A DNA stretch of 16,925 nucleotides from Rhodobacterales bacterium UBA5972 (GCA_002430125.1 DJBQ01000122.1:2535-19459); one strand, 5' to 3'; counted from the first letter of the stretch, positions 1 through 7,173 are shown. Notes: generated by a model from the letters alone, not told the origin. Made by a program: numbers and translations.

Positions 1-644
1 ATGGCGCCGTAGCCCCATGTGTTTGCGACACCAGCAACCGTTGTCGAATGGCAAATCCGTGCTTGGTGATCAACGTTGTTTGTGCCCCAATATCCCGCCA
101 TTTTGCGAAACAGATAGGCCTGTTCGTTGCTGTGCTTGGCCGATCCCAGCCAGTAAACCGAGTCTGGTCCGCTTTCGTCGCGGATTTTCATCATGCTGTC
201 GCCGATTTCGTCGATCGCGGTTTCCCAGCTGATGCGAACCCATTCGCCGTTTTGCTTTTTCATGGGGTATTTCAGGCGGCGTTCGCCATGCGCATGTTCA
301 CGAACCGCAGCACCTTTGGCGCAATGTGCGCCAAGATTGAACGGGCTGTCCCATCCGGGTTCCTGACCTGTCCAAACACCGTTGTCGACTTCGGCAATAA
401 CCGTACAGCCGACCGAGCAATGGGTGCAGATTGATTTAATGGTCTGAACCGCCATATTCGCCGCCGATTGCGCGGAAGCCTGAGTCACAAATCCACCTGT
501 CGCAGCAATCGCGGTTAGTCCGCCAATCGCCAGCCCAGAGCCACGCAGAAACGAACGTCGGTCAACCGAGACCGAAGCGACTTTGGAAAAAACGTCCGAC
601 CCCGTCGATCGCCTTGTTACACTGTTAGTCTTTTTCCTCAGCAT
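1..644 (-). CDS. fdhA: Formate dehydrogenase catalytic (alpha) subunit, N-terminal part (gene truncated by the left window edge)
   Basis: Only the first 214 codons lie in the window; the gene continues beyond base 1. The family oxidises formate to CO2 at a Mo- or W-bis-pyranopterin centre in the periplasm. The visible part starts with a twin-arginine signal (VDRRSFLRGSG, RR at residues 29-30, then a hydrophobic stretch ending near ASAQS, residue 60). Next comes the [4Fe-4S]-binding Cys set C73, C76, C80 and C108, followed by the usual Lys (HCAKG). At residues 196-199 RICH places a cysteine (C198) where the metal ligand sits; many relatives use selenocysteine, but the codon here is TGC. The ATG at 642-644 is preceded by a GGGAGA ribosome site. 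It is the last gene of a leftward operon whose upstream genes encode the Tat-signal peptide protein, the TorD-like chaperone, DUF3306 and DUF3305. Odd: 28 residues precede the RR pair, longer than usual. The identity is clear; choice of Mo or W cannot be read from the protein. Confidence 0.93.
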   Translation of the reverse strand, partial: MLRKKTNSVTRRSTGSDVFSKVASVSVDRRSFLRGSGLAIGGLTAIAATGGFVTQASAQSAANMAVQTIKSICTHCSVGCTVIAEVDNGVWTGQEPGWDSPFNLGAHCAKGAAVREHAHGERRLKYPMKKQNGEWVRISWETAIDEIGDSMMKIRDESGPDSVYWLGSAKHSNEQAYLFRKMAGYWGTNNVDHQARICHSTTVAGVANTWGYGA

Positions 645-754
645 TTTATTTCTCCCTAACTGTCCATGCGCAAACTATGTAGTTGCCGTGTGGTTATTTT
701 TTCCGGACCAGTTTGGCAAAGAATTGCCGTACTTCCGGTCACTGGAAATTCAAT

Positions 755-949
755 TCAGAAACGCGTGCTTTCAAGGTAGGCGCGCGTGTGCGCCGTGTCC
801 TGCATCGTATTTGACGTCAGATCGACCGGTGCCGCTTCGGCTTGTGCGGTTCCACCAGTTGCCAAGACGACGACGGCCGCCGGGGCCGAGGTTGCTGCCA
901 GTTTCAGGAAATCCCGCCGGCTGGCTGTACTTTTACTATTCTCACTCAT
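755..949 (-). CDS. Small Tat-signal protein of formate dehydrogenase region (64 aa)
   Basis: The 64-residue product begins with a canonical twin-arginine signal (SRRDFLKLAATS, RR at 11-12), a hydrophobic core to about residue 31, and a likely cleavage site near TAQA/EAA (residues 34-40). The predicted mature peptide is only about 27 residues and ends in HTRAYLESTRF. It fits the family known as 'formate dehydrogenase region TAT target', found just upstream of fdhA in many proteobacteria. Its function is not established; a small structural or chaperoned subunit of the FDH complex is an inference. The start is ATG at 947-949, with AAGGA about nine bases upstream; a longer in-frame reading to 1135 overlaps the chaperone gene and lacks support. 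It lies 110 bases before fdhA and about 59 bases after the TorD-like gene, all in one leftward operon. Confidence 0.85.
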   Translation of the reverse strand: MSENSKSTASRRDFLKLAATSAPAAVVVLATGGTAQAEAAPVDLTSNTMQDTAHTRAYLESTRF

Positions 950-1008
950 CCAATTATTCCTTTTCGTGGTTCGGTGGGCATCCCCACCGGTGGTGGTAAG
1001 GCATCCCG

Positions 1009-1617
1009 CTAGATTGCCATCATGCGAAACGATTCTTGTTCGATTTTCATGAACGCAGCCCCAACCGCACCGACCGATGCATAAAGGACTGAATTTTGGG
1101 CGCTTTGCAAGTCGGCGAAGAAATGCGGCGCCCAAAGACCGATATGTTTGTTGAAAAACACCTTTTGCTGATCGAGCGTCGTTGGCGTGCCAAAACGTCC
1201 AACAATCATCCCGCCCATCATTTCCAAAAGCGAAGCAATGTTGTCTTCAGGTTCATAAACATTCTTGGCGCGGGTAATCCCAAGTGCAGCCATATCCTTA
1301 CGCAAATGCGCCAGCGGTTTTTCGTTCAGAAAACCGGTCAGATAATAGCTGGCATAGGGCAGCAATTCACCGCGCCCAAGGCCGACAAAAAGCGCATTAA
1401 ATTCTGATTGAACTGTACGTGGCTTGTTGACCTTTGCAACGCGTGAAAGTCCACCGATGGCCAAACCCAGTTCGCTTTGATCGCCAGACAAACCCATCGT
1501 CTGATCCAGCAAAACTTGATCGGGTGGCGCCGACAACATCAGGCCCAAATAGTTGTAAAGGTCCGCGCGCAGGCGGTCTTCCTGCAGAATGTCAGGTGAT
1601 ATTGCGGCGGCTTTCAT
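1009..1617 (-). CDS. TorD/DmsD-family molecular chaperone (FDH maturation)
   Basis: This 202-residue all-helical-looking protein matches the TorD/DmsD/NarJ type of cytoplasmic chaperone, which binds Tat leaders of molybdo/tungsto-enzymes and holds them until the cofactor is inserted. Features seen: the block EFNALFVGLGRGELLPYAS (residues 72-90) with YLTGFLNEKPL after it, the EPEDNIASLLEMM block (122-134) typical of TorD-like proteins, and FFNKHIGLWAPHFFADLQ (154-171). Length is normal for the family. Its ATG overlaps the stop of the DUF3306 gene by four bases (ATGA at 1614-1617), so translation is probably coupled. Position directly before the Tat-signal genes points to FdhA (and perhaps the 64-residue protein) as client; that assignment is inference from context. 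I give no gene symbol because the family has several specialised members. Confidence 0.88.
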   Translation of the reverse strand: MKAAAISPDILQEDRLRADLYNYLGLMLSAPPDQVLLDQTMGLSGDQSELGLAIGGLSRVAKVNKPRTVQSEFNALFVGLGRGELLPYASYYLTGFLNEKPLAHLRKDMAALGITRAKNVYEPEDNIASLLEMMGGMIVGRFGTPTTLDQQKVFFNKHIGLWAPHFFADLQSAQNSVLYASVGAVGAAFMKIEQESFRMMAI

Positions 1618-2222
1618 GCGGTTTCCCCTGCAAAATGAAACTGCATTCGCCGCGGCGAGGCGTTTGGCCTGAATGTTTCCGTGACGTCACCGTCATTGAA
1701 ACCCTCAAATTCTACAGCCGGGTTTTCGGCCATTTGTTCAGAGACTTCTGTGTCTTGCGCCATCGAGATCACTGGATCGGCTTCTGTTGGTTGCGCGTTT
1801 TCATCCTCGGCGGCCGCCTTTTGACGTTCAACCGCCTCTAGATGGGCCAGCATGCCTTTGCCAACCTGATACGCGGTTTTGATTGCCCCGGCGCCAACTG
1901 TGCCAGTCAGATAATCGTCGTCGTAATCATTCAGTCCATCCAGACAGGCCAGCACCGGATTACTGGGCCATAATTTTCGCAAAGCGCGATTTCGCAGGCG
2001 GTGCGGTACAGCTTTGGCCATGAAAACCGAAAAATCATCGCCTGCACCTAACGTGTCTGGGTCGGGCAATTTGAGCATTTCCAAAATCTCGGCATCGGAT
2101 TTTGCGTCTATCGTCGCACGCTCTTCTTCTTCCGTTTTGACGGTTTCAGCCAAATCATCGGCTTGGGTTTCAGCAAGAACGCCGGCCTTGCGTTGCGCCC
2201 AAAAAGAACCAGGAGCGTTCAA
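1614..2222 (-). CDS. DUF3306 family protein
   Basis: A 202-residue, strongly acidic protein (many D/E, almost no Cys) without signal peptide or membrane segment. It matches the DUF3306 family by its opening (MNAPGSFWAQRKAGV), a middle block with DAEILEMLKLPDPDTLGAGDDF (split here as residues near 44-65), and the block HRLRNRALRKLWPSNPVLA near 74-92, followed by GLNDYDDDY. The C-terminal third is low in complexity and looks disordered. DUF3306 and DUF3305 genes usually occur as a pair upstream of FDH genes, and a role in FDH biogenesis is assumed but not biochemically defined. It overlaps the DUF3305 gene upstream (2219-2222) and the chaperone gene downstream (1614-1617) by ATGA, so the three are translated from one message. 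Confidence 0.85.
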   Translation of the reverse strand: MNAPGSFWAQRKAGVLAETQADDLAETVKTEEEERATIDAKSDAEILEMLKLPDPDTLGAGDDFSVFMAKAVPHRLRNRALRKLWPSNPVLACLDGLNDYDDDYLTGTVGAGAIKTAYQVGKGMLAHLEAVERQKAAAEDENAQPTEADPVISMAQDTEVSEQMAENPAVEFEGFNDGDVTETFRPNASPRRMQFHFAGETA

Positions 2223-2791
2223 CTTAAAACCCTTTTTGTTTGGCGGACCGGAGCACGGTACACGTCACTGGGCTGCACGACCCGTGGATCGCCTATGCCA
2301 TTTTCAATCTGGTCGACGCGATTGTTGTTGCGGCGACGTTTCACGAAGGGTTCTTCTTCATGGTGCAACGCAACAAACTCACGAATCCATTCAAGGACGC
2401 TTGGGGGCATCGCTACTTTTTCAACGATTTCTTCGCCGGAATCCGCGTAATCCTGTGCCTCGTAGGGCGACGCCGTGATGACAACGACGTCAAAAGGCGC
2501 CTCGGAAGGTTCAGTAGTCTCGCGCAGTATCACATACAGCGAGGGAGTCCGGGTTTGCATTTCGTGCGCATAGGCTTCGGTGTCTGAAACGAACAGATCG
2601 ACTTTCAATGTGGCGGCGTGGTAATCCGTGACTTCGTTTTCACTGCGCAGAACCTTCCAGGACGCTTGTGCAGCCCCTGGTAGTACAGCGACCGCCTGCC
2701 ACGCCCATTTCGCCCACCGGGTGACGCCCGGAGACTTTCTGATTACAACGCCCACTTCAATGGACTGTGCGTTAGGGAAACTAAGAATCAA
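2219..2791 (-). CDS. DUF3305 family protein
   Basis: First gene of the leftward FDH operon. The block GVVIRKSPGVTRWAKWAWQA followed by VAVLPGA, and the later YHAATLKVDLFVSDTEAY, identify DUF3305. The family is always found near FDH or related molybdoenzyme genes and its biochemical role is unknown. The end is rich in charged residues (EEEPFVKRRRNNN) and ends in a basic tail. Start choice: the TTG at 2789-2791 has GGGAG five to seven bases upstream and leaves 12 residues before the conserved GVV. An in-frame ATG at 2831-2833 would add 14 residues but I see no ribosome site before it. Its stop overlaps the DUF3306 start by four bases. Family call is firm; start is not. Confidence 0.82.
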   Translation of the reverse strand: MILSFPNAQSIEVGVVIRKSPGVTRWAKWAWQAVAVLPGAAQASWKVLRSENEVTDYHAATLKVDLFVSDTEAYAHEMQTRTPSLYVILRETTEPSEAPFDVVVITASPYEAQDYADSGEEIVEKVAMPPSVLEWIREFVALHHEEEPFVKRRRNNNRVDQIENGIGDPRVVQPSDVYRAPVRQTKRVLS

Positions 2792-2833
2792 GGCCTCTCC
2801 CGGTATTGCAAGTCTGTGCCTATGAAAGTGCAT

Positions 2834-3125
2834 CAATTGGTAAGAAAACCATAGCAGTTTTTTCGAGAAGCTGGAATTTAACTGCCTTAAAGTTTGTAAA
2901 GCTTTGTTAGTGGCAAGTTTTTAAGAGGTAAATTGGTAAAGGATTGTTCCAAAAAACCGGCAAAAAGCAAATTATCTGGGGCCCATTTCGCGATTCTGCC
3001 TGATTTTGGCTAAACGAACAGTGTCTATTTCTCGAATTTCGGTTTACGGCGACGGATATTCACGCATAACTGAACCCCAAGGAAAAGCGCGGATAATGTA
3101 ATCCGGTGCCGCTTTCGGGGGTCGT
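2834..3125. promoter_or_regulatory. Divergent intergenic region between the FDH operon and the Fe-S protein gene
   Basis: About 290 AT-rich bases separate two divergent transcription units, so at least two promoters must lie here. For the rightward gene a weak candidate is TTTACG, 16 bases, CATAAC within about 3043-3070; both boxes match sigma-70 consensus at four of six bases. For the leftward operon no convincing pair was found. A nine-base direct repeat, AATTGGTAA, occurs at 2835-2843 and 2931-2939. I see no clear FNR-type, Pmod or other known operator palindrome, and no reading frame with coding character. The region is regulatory by position; the individual boxes are guesses. Confidence 0.45.
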
Positions 3126-5081
3126 ATGAGCAAAAAACTGTTGATCTGCGATTGTCTGGGTTCGCAAAGGGTTGATCCGGATGCAATAACCAGCGCGACC
3201 GGCGTTGTGTGTTCGCGGATTCATAGCAGTCTGTGCATGGATCAGATCAATCTGGCAGCCAAGGCAATGTCGGATGGCGACGTCATGATTGCCTGCCAGC
3301 AGGAATCGCAGCGCTTCACCCAGCTTGCCGAGGAATTGGATTTGCCGGTTCCGGATTTTGTTGACCTGCGAGACCGGTCAGGTTGGTCAGACCAAGGCGC
3401 AAAGAGCGGCCCAAAGATGGCAGCACTGGTCGCCGAAGCGATGCTGGACAATCCATTGCCAAAAAGCGTCGATGTGGTGTCAGAAGGGACCTGCCTGATC
3501 ATTGGATCGACCGAAGTCGCAATTCAGGCCGCCAATGATCTTGCCGGCGCGTTGGTTGTGACGGTTTTACTTGGGCCGGATCAGGATGTCGAACGCTCTG
3601 CAAATTTTGATACGGTGCGCGGCACGTTGAAGCATGCAACCGGGACGCTGGGCCGGTTTTCGGTCAAGATTGATGCCTTACAGCAAATCATTCCCGGCGG
3701 GCGCGGTGCACCCAAGATGACCGCCCCACAGGATGGCGCAATTTCTGAATGCGATATTATTCTTGATCTGACCGGTGGCACGCCGCTGTTTGCGGCACCT
3801 GAAAAACGTGACGGCTATCTGCGCGCTGATCCGCGCAGCCAACGCGAAACGGCGGCGGCGATCTTGTCGGCCTCGCAAATGGTTGGGACGTTTGAAAAGC
3901 TGCTCTATGTGCGGATGGAACCGTCACTTTGCGCGCATTCGCGTGCGGAAAAACCCGCGTGCTCCAAGTGTCTGAACATTTGTCCGACAGGGGCGATCAC
4001 ACCTGCGGGCGAGCATGTCACCGTCGACCCGATGATCTGTGCAGGATGCGGCGCTTGTGCTGCAGTATGCCCCTCAGGGGCGATCAGTTTTGACGCGCCA
4101 ACCGTTGATGTGATCTTTCGGCGAGTGCAGACATTGGCCGCGACTTTTCGAAAAGCCGGAGGGAAAAAACCCCGGCTTCTGGTGCATGACGCGGATTACG
4201 GCAGTGAATTGATTTCACTGGCAGCGCGGTTCAGCCGGGGATTGCCGGCTGACGTTATCCCGCTTGAGGTTGAAGCTTTGGCGGGCTTTGGACATGCGGA
4301 AATACTGGCGGCCCTTTCAAGTGGTTTTGTTAGCGTCGATATTCTGCTTGCACCGCGAACCGAACGGGATGCCTTGGTAACAGAGGTTGCCCTAGCGGTA
4401 GCAATTTCTGGAAACCCGGCTGTTGAAATGCTTGATTTTGACGATCCTGACGCGCTGTCGGATCATTTGTTTGCGACAAAAACCGGCGATGCAATTGGCA
4501 ACCCTGTCCTGCCAATGGGTACGCGTCGGCAAGTGGCGCGGTTGGCCGCAAAGGCCCTGCGTCCGGGCGAAACGTTGATAGAATTGCCGCCGGGTGCGCC
4601 TTACGGTGCTGTGTTGGTTGACAAAGACGCCTGCACCTTATGCCTGTCCTGTGTCTCGTTATGCCCGTCTGGCGCGCTTGCTGACAATCCCGATTTGCCA
4701 CAGCTCCGGTTTCAGGAGGACGCCTGTCTGCAATGTGGACTCTGCGTCAATATCTGTCCGGAAAAGGCGATCAGCCTGCTGCCGCAACTGGATTTAAGTG
4801 ATGGTGCGTTCAGCCAAAAAGTTCTGCACGAAGAAGAGCCCTTTGCCTGCGTTGAATGCGGATCATTGTTCGGGGTGAAATCCACCATCGAAAAGATCAC
4901 CGAAAAGCTGGCGGGCAAGCATGCGATGTTTGCAAGTCCAGCGGCGGCGCGGATGATCCAGATGTGCGACAATTGCCGGATCAACGCGCAATTTCATTCC
5001 ACCAACAATCCGCTGGCTGGCGGTGAACGGCCTCGGGTTCGCACCACGGACGACTATTTTAGCAAACGCAAGGATCATTGA
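3126..5081 (+). CDS. HdrA-like multi-cluster 4Fe-4S protein of the FDH region
   Basis: This 651-residue soluble protein has four [4Fe-4S] motifs. The Cys sets are 269/279/282/286, 305/308/311/315, 503/506/509/513 and 534/537/540/544, each ending in the typical CP. Before the clusters, residues 123-150 (LIIGSTEVAIQAANDLAG) resemble the nucleotide-binding turn of heterodisulfide-reductase subunit HdrA, although the GxGxxG is degraded. The part between the two cluster pairs (about 349-430) looks like a flavodoxin- or MvhD-type alpha/beta domain. The C-terminus adds two Cys pairs, CVEC at 575-578 and CDNC at 614-617, likely a zinc ribbon or a further metal site. An electron-transfer or Fe-S role connected to FDH is inferred from context. 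The ATG at 3126 follows a GGGGG run five bases upstream. Its end overlaps the end of the convergent cytochrome gene by seven bases. No membrane segment or signal is seen, so it should be cytoplasmic. Confidence 0.85.
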   Translation: MSKKLLICDCLGSQRVDPDAITSATGVVCSRIHSSLCMDQINLAAKAMSDGDVMIACQQESQRFTQLAEELDLPVPDFVDLRDRSGWSDQGAKSGPKMAALVAEAMLDNPLPKSVDVVSEGTCLIIGSTEVAIQAANDLAGALVVTVLLGPDQDVERSANFDTVRGTLKHATGTLGRFSVKIDALQQIIPGGRGAPKMTAPQDGAISECDIILDLTGGTPLFAAPEKRDGYLRADPRSQRETAAAILSASQMVGTFEKLLYVRMEPSLCAHSRAEKPACSKCLNICPTGAITPAGEHVTVDPMICAGCGACAAVCPSGAISFDAPTVDVIFRRVQTLAATFRKAGGKKPRLLVHDADYGSELISLAARFSRGLPADVIPLEVEALAGFGHAEILAALSSGFVSVDILLAPRTERDALVTEVALAVAISGNPAVEMLDFDDPDALSDHLFATKTGDAIGNPVLPMGTRRQVARLAAKALRPGETLIELPPGAPYGAVLVDKDACTLCLSCVSLCPSGALADNPDLPQLRFQEDACLQCGLCVNICPEKAISLLPQLDLSDGAFSQKVLHEEEPFACVECGSLFGVKSTIEKITEKLAGKHAMFASPAAARMIQMCDNCRINAQFHSTNNPLAGGERPRVRTTDDYFSKRKDH

Positions 5082-5806
5082 GATTGCAGCGGTGCGCCCA
5101 GATCAGCAGGTTCAATAGTCGAAACATAGGCAAGGATCGCATCCAGGCCGCCTTGTGTGAGCGTCAAAGGGTGAATCGGCGACGGATGCGCCGGATCAAA
5201 CGCCGTGGTGACATCGACAATTTGCGTGAAACTTGGATGCGGGTTCAGAACATAAAACGTCGAGAACCGGCTCTGCCAGTCGTCCAGTGTGCGCAAAACA
5301 CCGAACGACGGCGTCGCCCCCATGCCCTTCATGCGGTTGCTTGCGTTGATCACATGACAGCGGCCGCAATGCAGCAGCGACAGGCGTTCGCCCTGCGCGG
5401 CGTCACCCTTGAAGATCACGGCCTGTATCGGCAATTCGGTCGCCAAATTTGGGTTGAACACGGCGGCACCATCAACAACAAAGGCCGCTATGGCGCGTTT
5501 GCCAATTTCCGACAGCAACCAGTCTTCAAACTTGACCGCCTGCGTCGTGTTATTACGCAACAGATGCCAATCCTGCCCAAGTCCGCTAAAAACCGGGAGA
5601 CCTTTATCGCCTATAATCACGTCTGCCTGGTTATCCAAAGGTGTCTTGATGACACGAATTGAATGCTTGAGGGAGAAACGCGGCAGCAGATATTGCGTGA
5701 ACCCGGTGGCAGAAATATCCTCTGCCATGAACAGGCGAAGCTCGGTACTTTGGGCTGACAACGATGTCGGCCACAAAGCAAGGATAAGAAGGACTACCGT
5801 TTTCAA
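5075..5806 (-). CDS. Small periplasmic c-type cytochrome with N-terminal TupA-like half domain
   Basis: The 243-residue product begins with a signal peptide (MKTVVLLILALWPTSLSAQS) and carries one haem-c motif, CGRCH, at residues 147-151; M161 or M163 may be the distal ligand. Residues 22-66 and about 80-117 read like the first and last parts of a tungstate-binding protein (compare TupA at 8402-9208): LRLFMAEDISATGFTQYLLP matches LKLAVTTSFENSGLAEILLP, and FEDWLLSEIGKRAIAAFVVD matches LEAWLVSDRAKYLIENYRIN. The middle lobe of TupA is missing. The start is TTG at 5804-5806 with AGGA seven bases before it; an upstream extension to 6091 runs through the divergent gene and gives no signal peptide. 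It points leftward, opposite to its neighbours, and its stop overlaps that of the Fe-S gene. Haem protein is certain enough; electron partner of FDH is inference. Confidence 0.8.
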   Translation of the reverse strand: MKTVVLLILALWPTSLSAQSTELRLFMAEDISATGFTQYLLPRFSLKHSIRVIKTPLDNQADVIIGDKGLPVFSGLGQDWHLLRNNTTQAVKFEDWLLSEIGKRAIAAFVVDGAAVFNPNLATELPIQAVIFKGDAAQGERLSLLHCGRCHVINASNRMKGMGATPSFGVLRTLDDWQSRFSTFYVLNPHPSFTQIVDVTTAFDPAHPSPIHPLTLTQGGLDAILAYVSTIEPADLGAPLQSQ

Positions 5807-5908
5807 CTTTGCATCCTGCTCGTCAAAAGTGTCAGGGCATTGACTAAACCGTAAAAGCACTGGCGCAGTTGCGTCAAGGCGTTGTGTTAAAACCAGAGAG
5901 GCCAATAC
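5807..5908. promoter_or_regulatory. Short divergent promoter region between cytochrome and DUF6494 genes
   Basis: The 102 bases between two divergent starts must carry promoters for both. On the minus strand TTGACG (5872-5877) is a good -35 box with a weak TTACGG 17 bases on (5849-5854). On the plus strand no convincing pair is seen. The DUF6494 start is preceded by AGAGAGG, a good ribosome site. Box assignments are low confidence. Confidence 0.35.
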
Positions 5909-6097
5909 ATGAATGAAGATTTCAACATGTCTATGCGAAAGTTCCTGAAACAAGTCGGCGTGACGTCCCAGCAAGCCATCGAGGAAGCCATGCGAAATGC
6001 GGGTGATACGACTGGCAAATCGTTCGAGGCCAAAATGGTTCTGACCATCGACGGGCTTGCGCTGGAACATGTCGTCACCAGCAAGATTCAAGGGTAG
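5909..6097 (+). CDS. DUF6494 family small protein
   Basis: A 62-residue protein without signal, membrane segment or Cys. It matches the DUF6494 family by the opening MNEDFNMSMRKFLKQVGVTS, then QQAIEEAMRNA and a C-terminal FEAKMVLTIDGLALEH block. The function is unknown. The family is found next to an Mrp-type ATPase gene in FDH neighbourhoods, as here (eight bases before the next start). A good AGAGAGG ribosome site lies eight or so bases before the ATG. It is the first gene of a four-gene rightward operon. A small adaptor for the ATPase or for an Fe-S client is a guess from the gene order only. Confidence 0.8.
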   Translation: MNEDFNMSMRKFLKQVGVTSQQAIEEAMRNAGDTTGKSFEAKMVLTIDGLALEHVVTSKIQG

Positions 6098-6105
6098 ATA
6101 AGAAC

Positions 6106-7173
6106 GTGCCAGTAACTCGCGAAGATGTTCTTAAAGTCCTGAAAACTTTAAATGATCCGATTAGCGACAGCAATATCGTTGATGCCGGGTTGGTCAAGGC
6201 GCTGACGGTGCAGGATCAGGCGGTGCGCTTTGTGCTTGAAGTCAGCGCACGTCATGCCGAAAATTATCACGCGGTCCGCCAGGAGGCCGAGGATAAAATC
6301 AAAGCATTGAAGGGCGTTGCCGCGGTTTCGGTGGTGATGACTGCACATTCCACCCAAGCCGCACCGCCCGATCTTAAGCCGAACCGTGCTTCAACGCCGG
6401 CTGGCCCCGCGAGAATTCCCGGCATTGACCGCATTATCGCGATTGCCTCGGGCAAAGGGGGGGTCGGAAAATCCACCGTTGCATCAAATATCGCCTGTGC
6501 TTTGGCCGTCGAAGGCCGCCGCGTCGGTTTGCTGGATGCGGATGTTTATGGCCCGTCACAACCGCGGATGCTTGGTGTTTCCGGGCGGCCATCTTCGCCC
6601 GATGGCAAAACCATTTTGCCGATGCGAAATTTTGGCGTGACGATGATGTCGATGGGGTTGATGGCAAACGACGATCAGGCAGTGGTCTGGCGTGGCCCGA
6701 TGCTGATGGGCGCTTTGCAGCAAATGCTGACCAATGTGCAGTGGGGCGCTCTGGACGTTCTGATCGTTGATCTGCCGCCGGGCACCGGCGATGTGCCGAT
6801 GACGCTGGTGCAAAAATCAAAGCTTGATGGGGCGATTATTGTTTCCACACCGCAGGATGTGGCGCTTTTGGACGCACGCAAAGGCATTGATATGTTCAAC
6901 CAGCTTGGCACCCGGATTATCGGTATGATTGAAAATATGTCGACACATATCTGTTCGGCTTGCGGTCATGAAGAGCATACGTTCGGGCATGGCGGAGTTG
7001 CCGCCGAAGCCAAGAAACTGAACGTGCCGTTGCTGGCCGAGATTCCTCTGCATCTTGATATCCGAATGGCCTCCGACGGGGGCGCGCCGATTGTGATCTC
7101 AAAACCCGACAGCCCGCAGGCCGAATGTTTCCGGAAAATCGCGCGTGATCTGATCGCAAACGGGGACGCATGA
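6106..7173 (+). CDS. mrp: Mrp/NBP35 (ApbC) family P-loop ATPase, Fe-S cluster carrier
   Basis: The 355-residue protein has an N-terminal MIP18/DUF59-like domain (about 1-80: VLKTLNDPISDSNIVDAGLV), a linker, and a SIMIBI ATPase domain. The deviant Walker A GKGGVGKST lies at 116-124, the switch DADVYGPSQPRMLG at 144-157, the Walker B region LIVDLPPGTGD at 219-229, and the metal-binding CSAC at 283-286 (a CxxC pair). Family members bind and transfer a [4Fe-4S] cluster as dimers in the cytoplasm. The start is GTG at 6106; AAGGG lies about a dozen bases before it. It overlaps the next gene by four bases (ATGA at 7170-7173). Many genomes also hold a housekeeping mrp elsewhere, so this copy may be dedicated to FDH or its Fe-S partners; that is inference. 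Confidence 0.93.
   Translation: MPVTREDVLKVLKTLNDPISDSNIVDAGLVKALTVQDQAVRFVLEVSARHAENYHAVRQEAEDKIKALKGVAAVSVVMTAHSTQAAPPDLKPNRASTPAGPARIPGIDRIIAIASGKGGVGKSTVASNIACALAVEGRRVGLLDADVYGPSQPRMLGVSGRPSSPDGKTILPMRNFGVTMMSMGLMANDDQAVVWRGPMLMGALQQMLTNVQWGALDVLIVDLPPGTGDVPMTLVQKSKLDGAIIVSTPQDVALLDARKGIDMFNQLGTRIIGMIENMSTHICSACGHEEHTFGHGGVAAEAKKLNVPLLAEIPLHLDIRMASDGGAPIVISKPDSPQAECFRKIARDLIANGDA

Noticed and set aside
583..999. + strand frame over the Tat-signal gene and the fdhA start
   Set aside because: No ribosome site or family match; both regions are explained by minus-strand genes with Tat motifs.
950..1135. N-terminal extension of the 64-residue Tat protein
   Set aside because: It would overlap the chaperone gene and place the RR motif some 73 residues in; the internal ATG has a good ribosome site.
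2834..3125. Possible FNR- or ModE-type operator in the divergent spacer
   Set aside because: Searched by eye for TTGAT-N4-ATCAA and ModE-like palindromes; none with acceptable symmetry was found.
4330..4701. Minus-strand frame inside the Fe-S protein gene
   Set aside because: Low-complexity shadow product; the + frame holds the four-cluster Cys motifs.
5078..5662. Long + strand frame opposite the cytochrome gene
   Set aside because: It is the complement of the cytochrome reading; the product is Arg- and Gln-rich without family character, while the minus frame has a signal peptide and haem motif.
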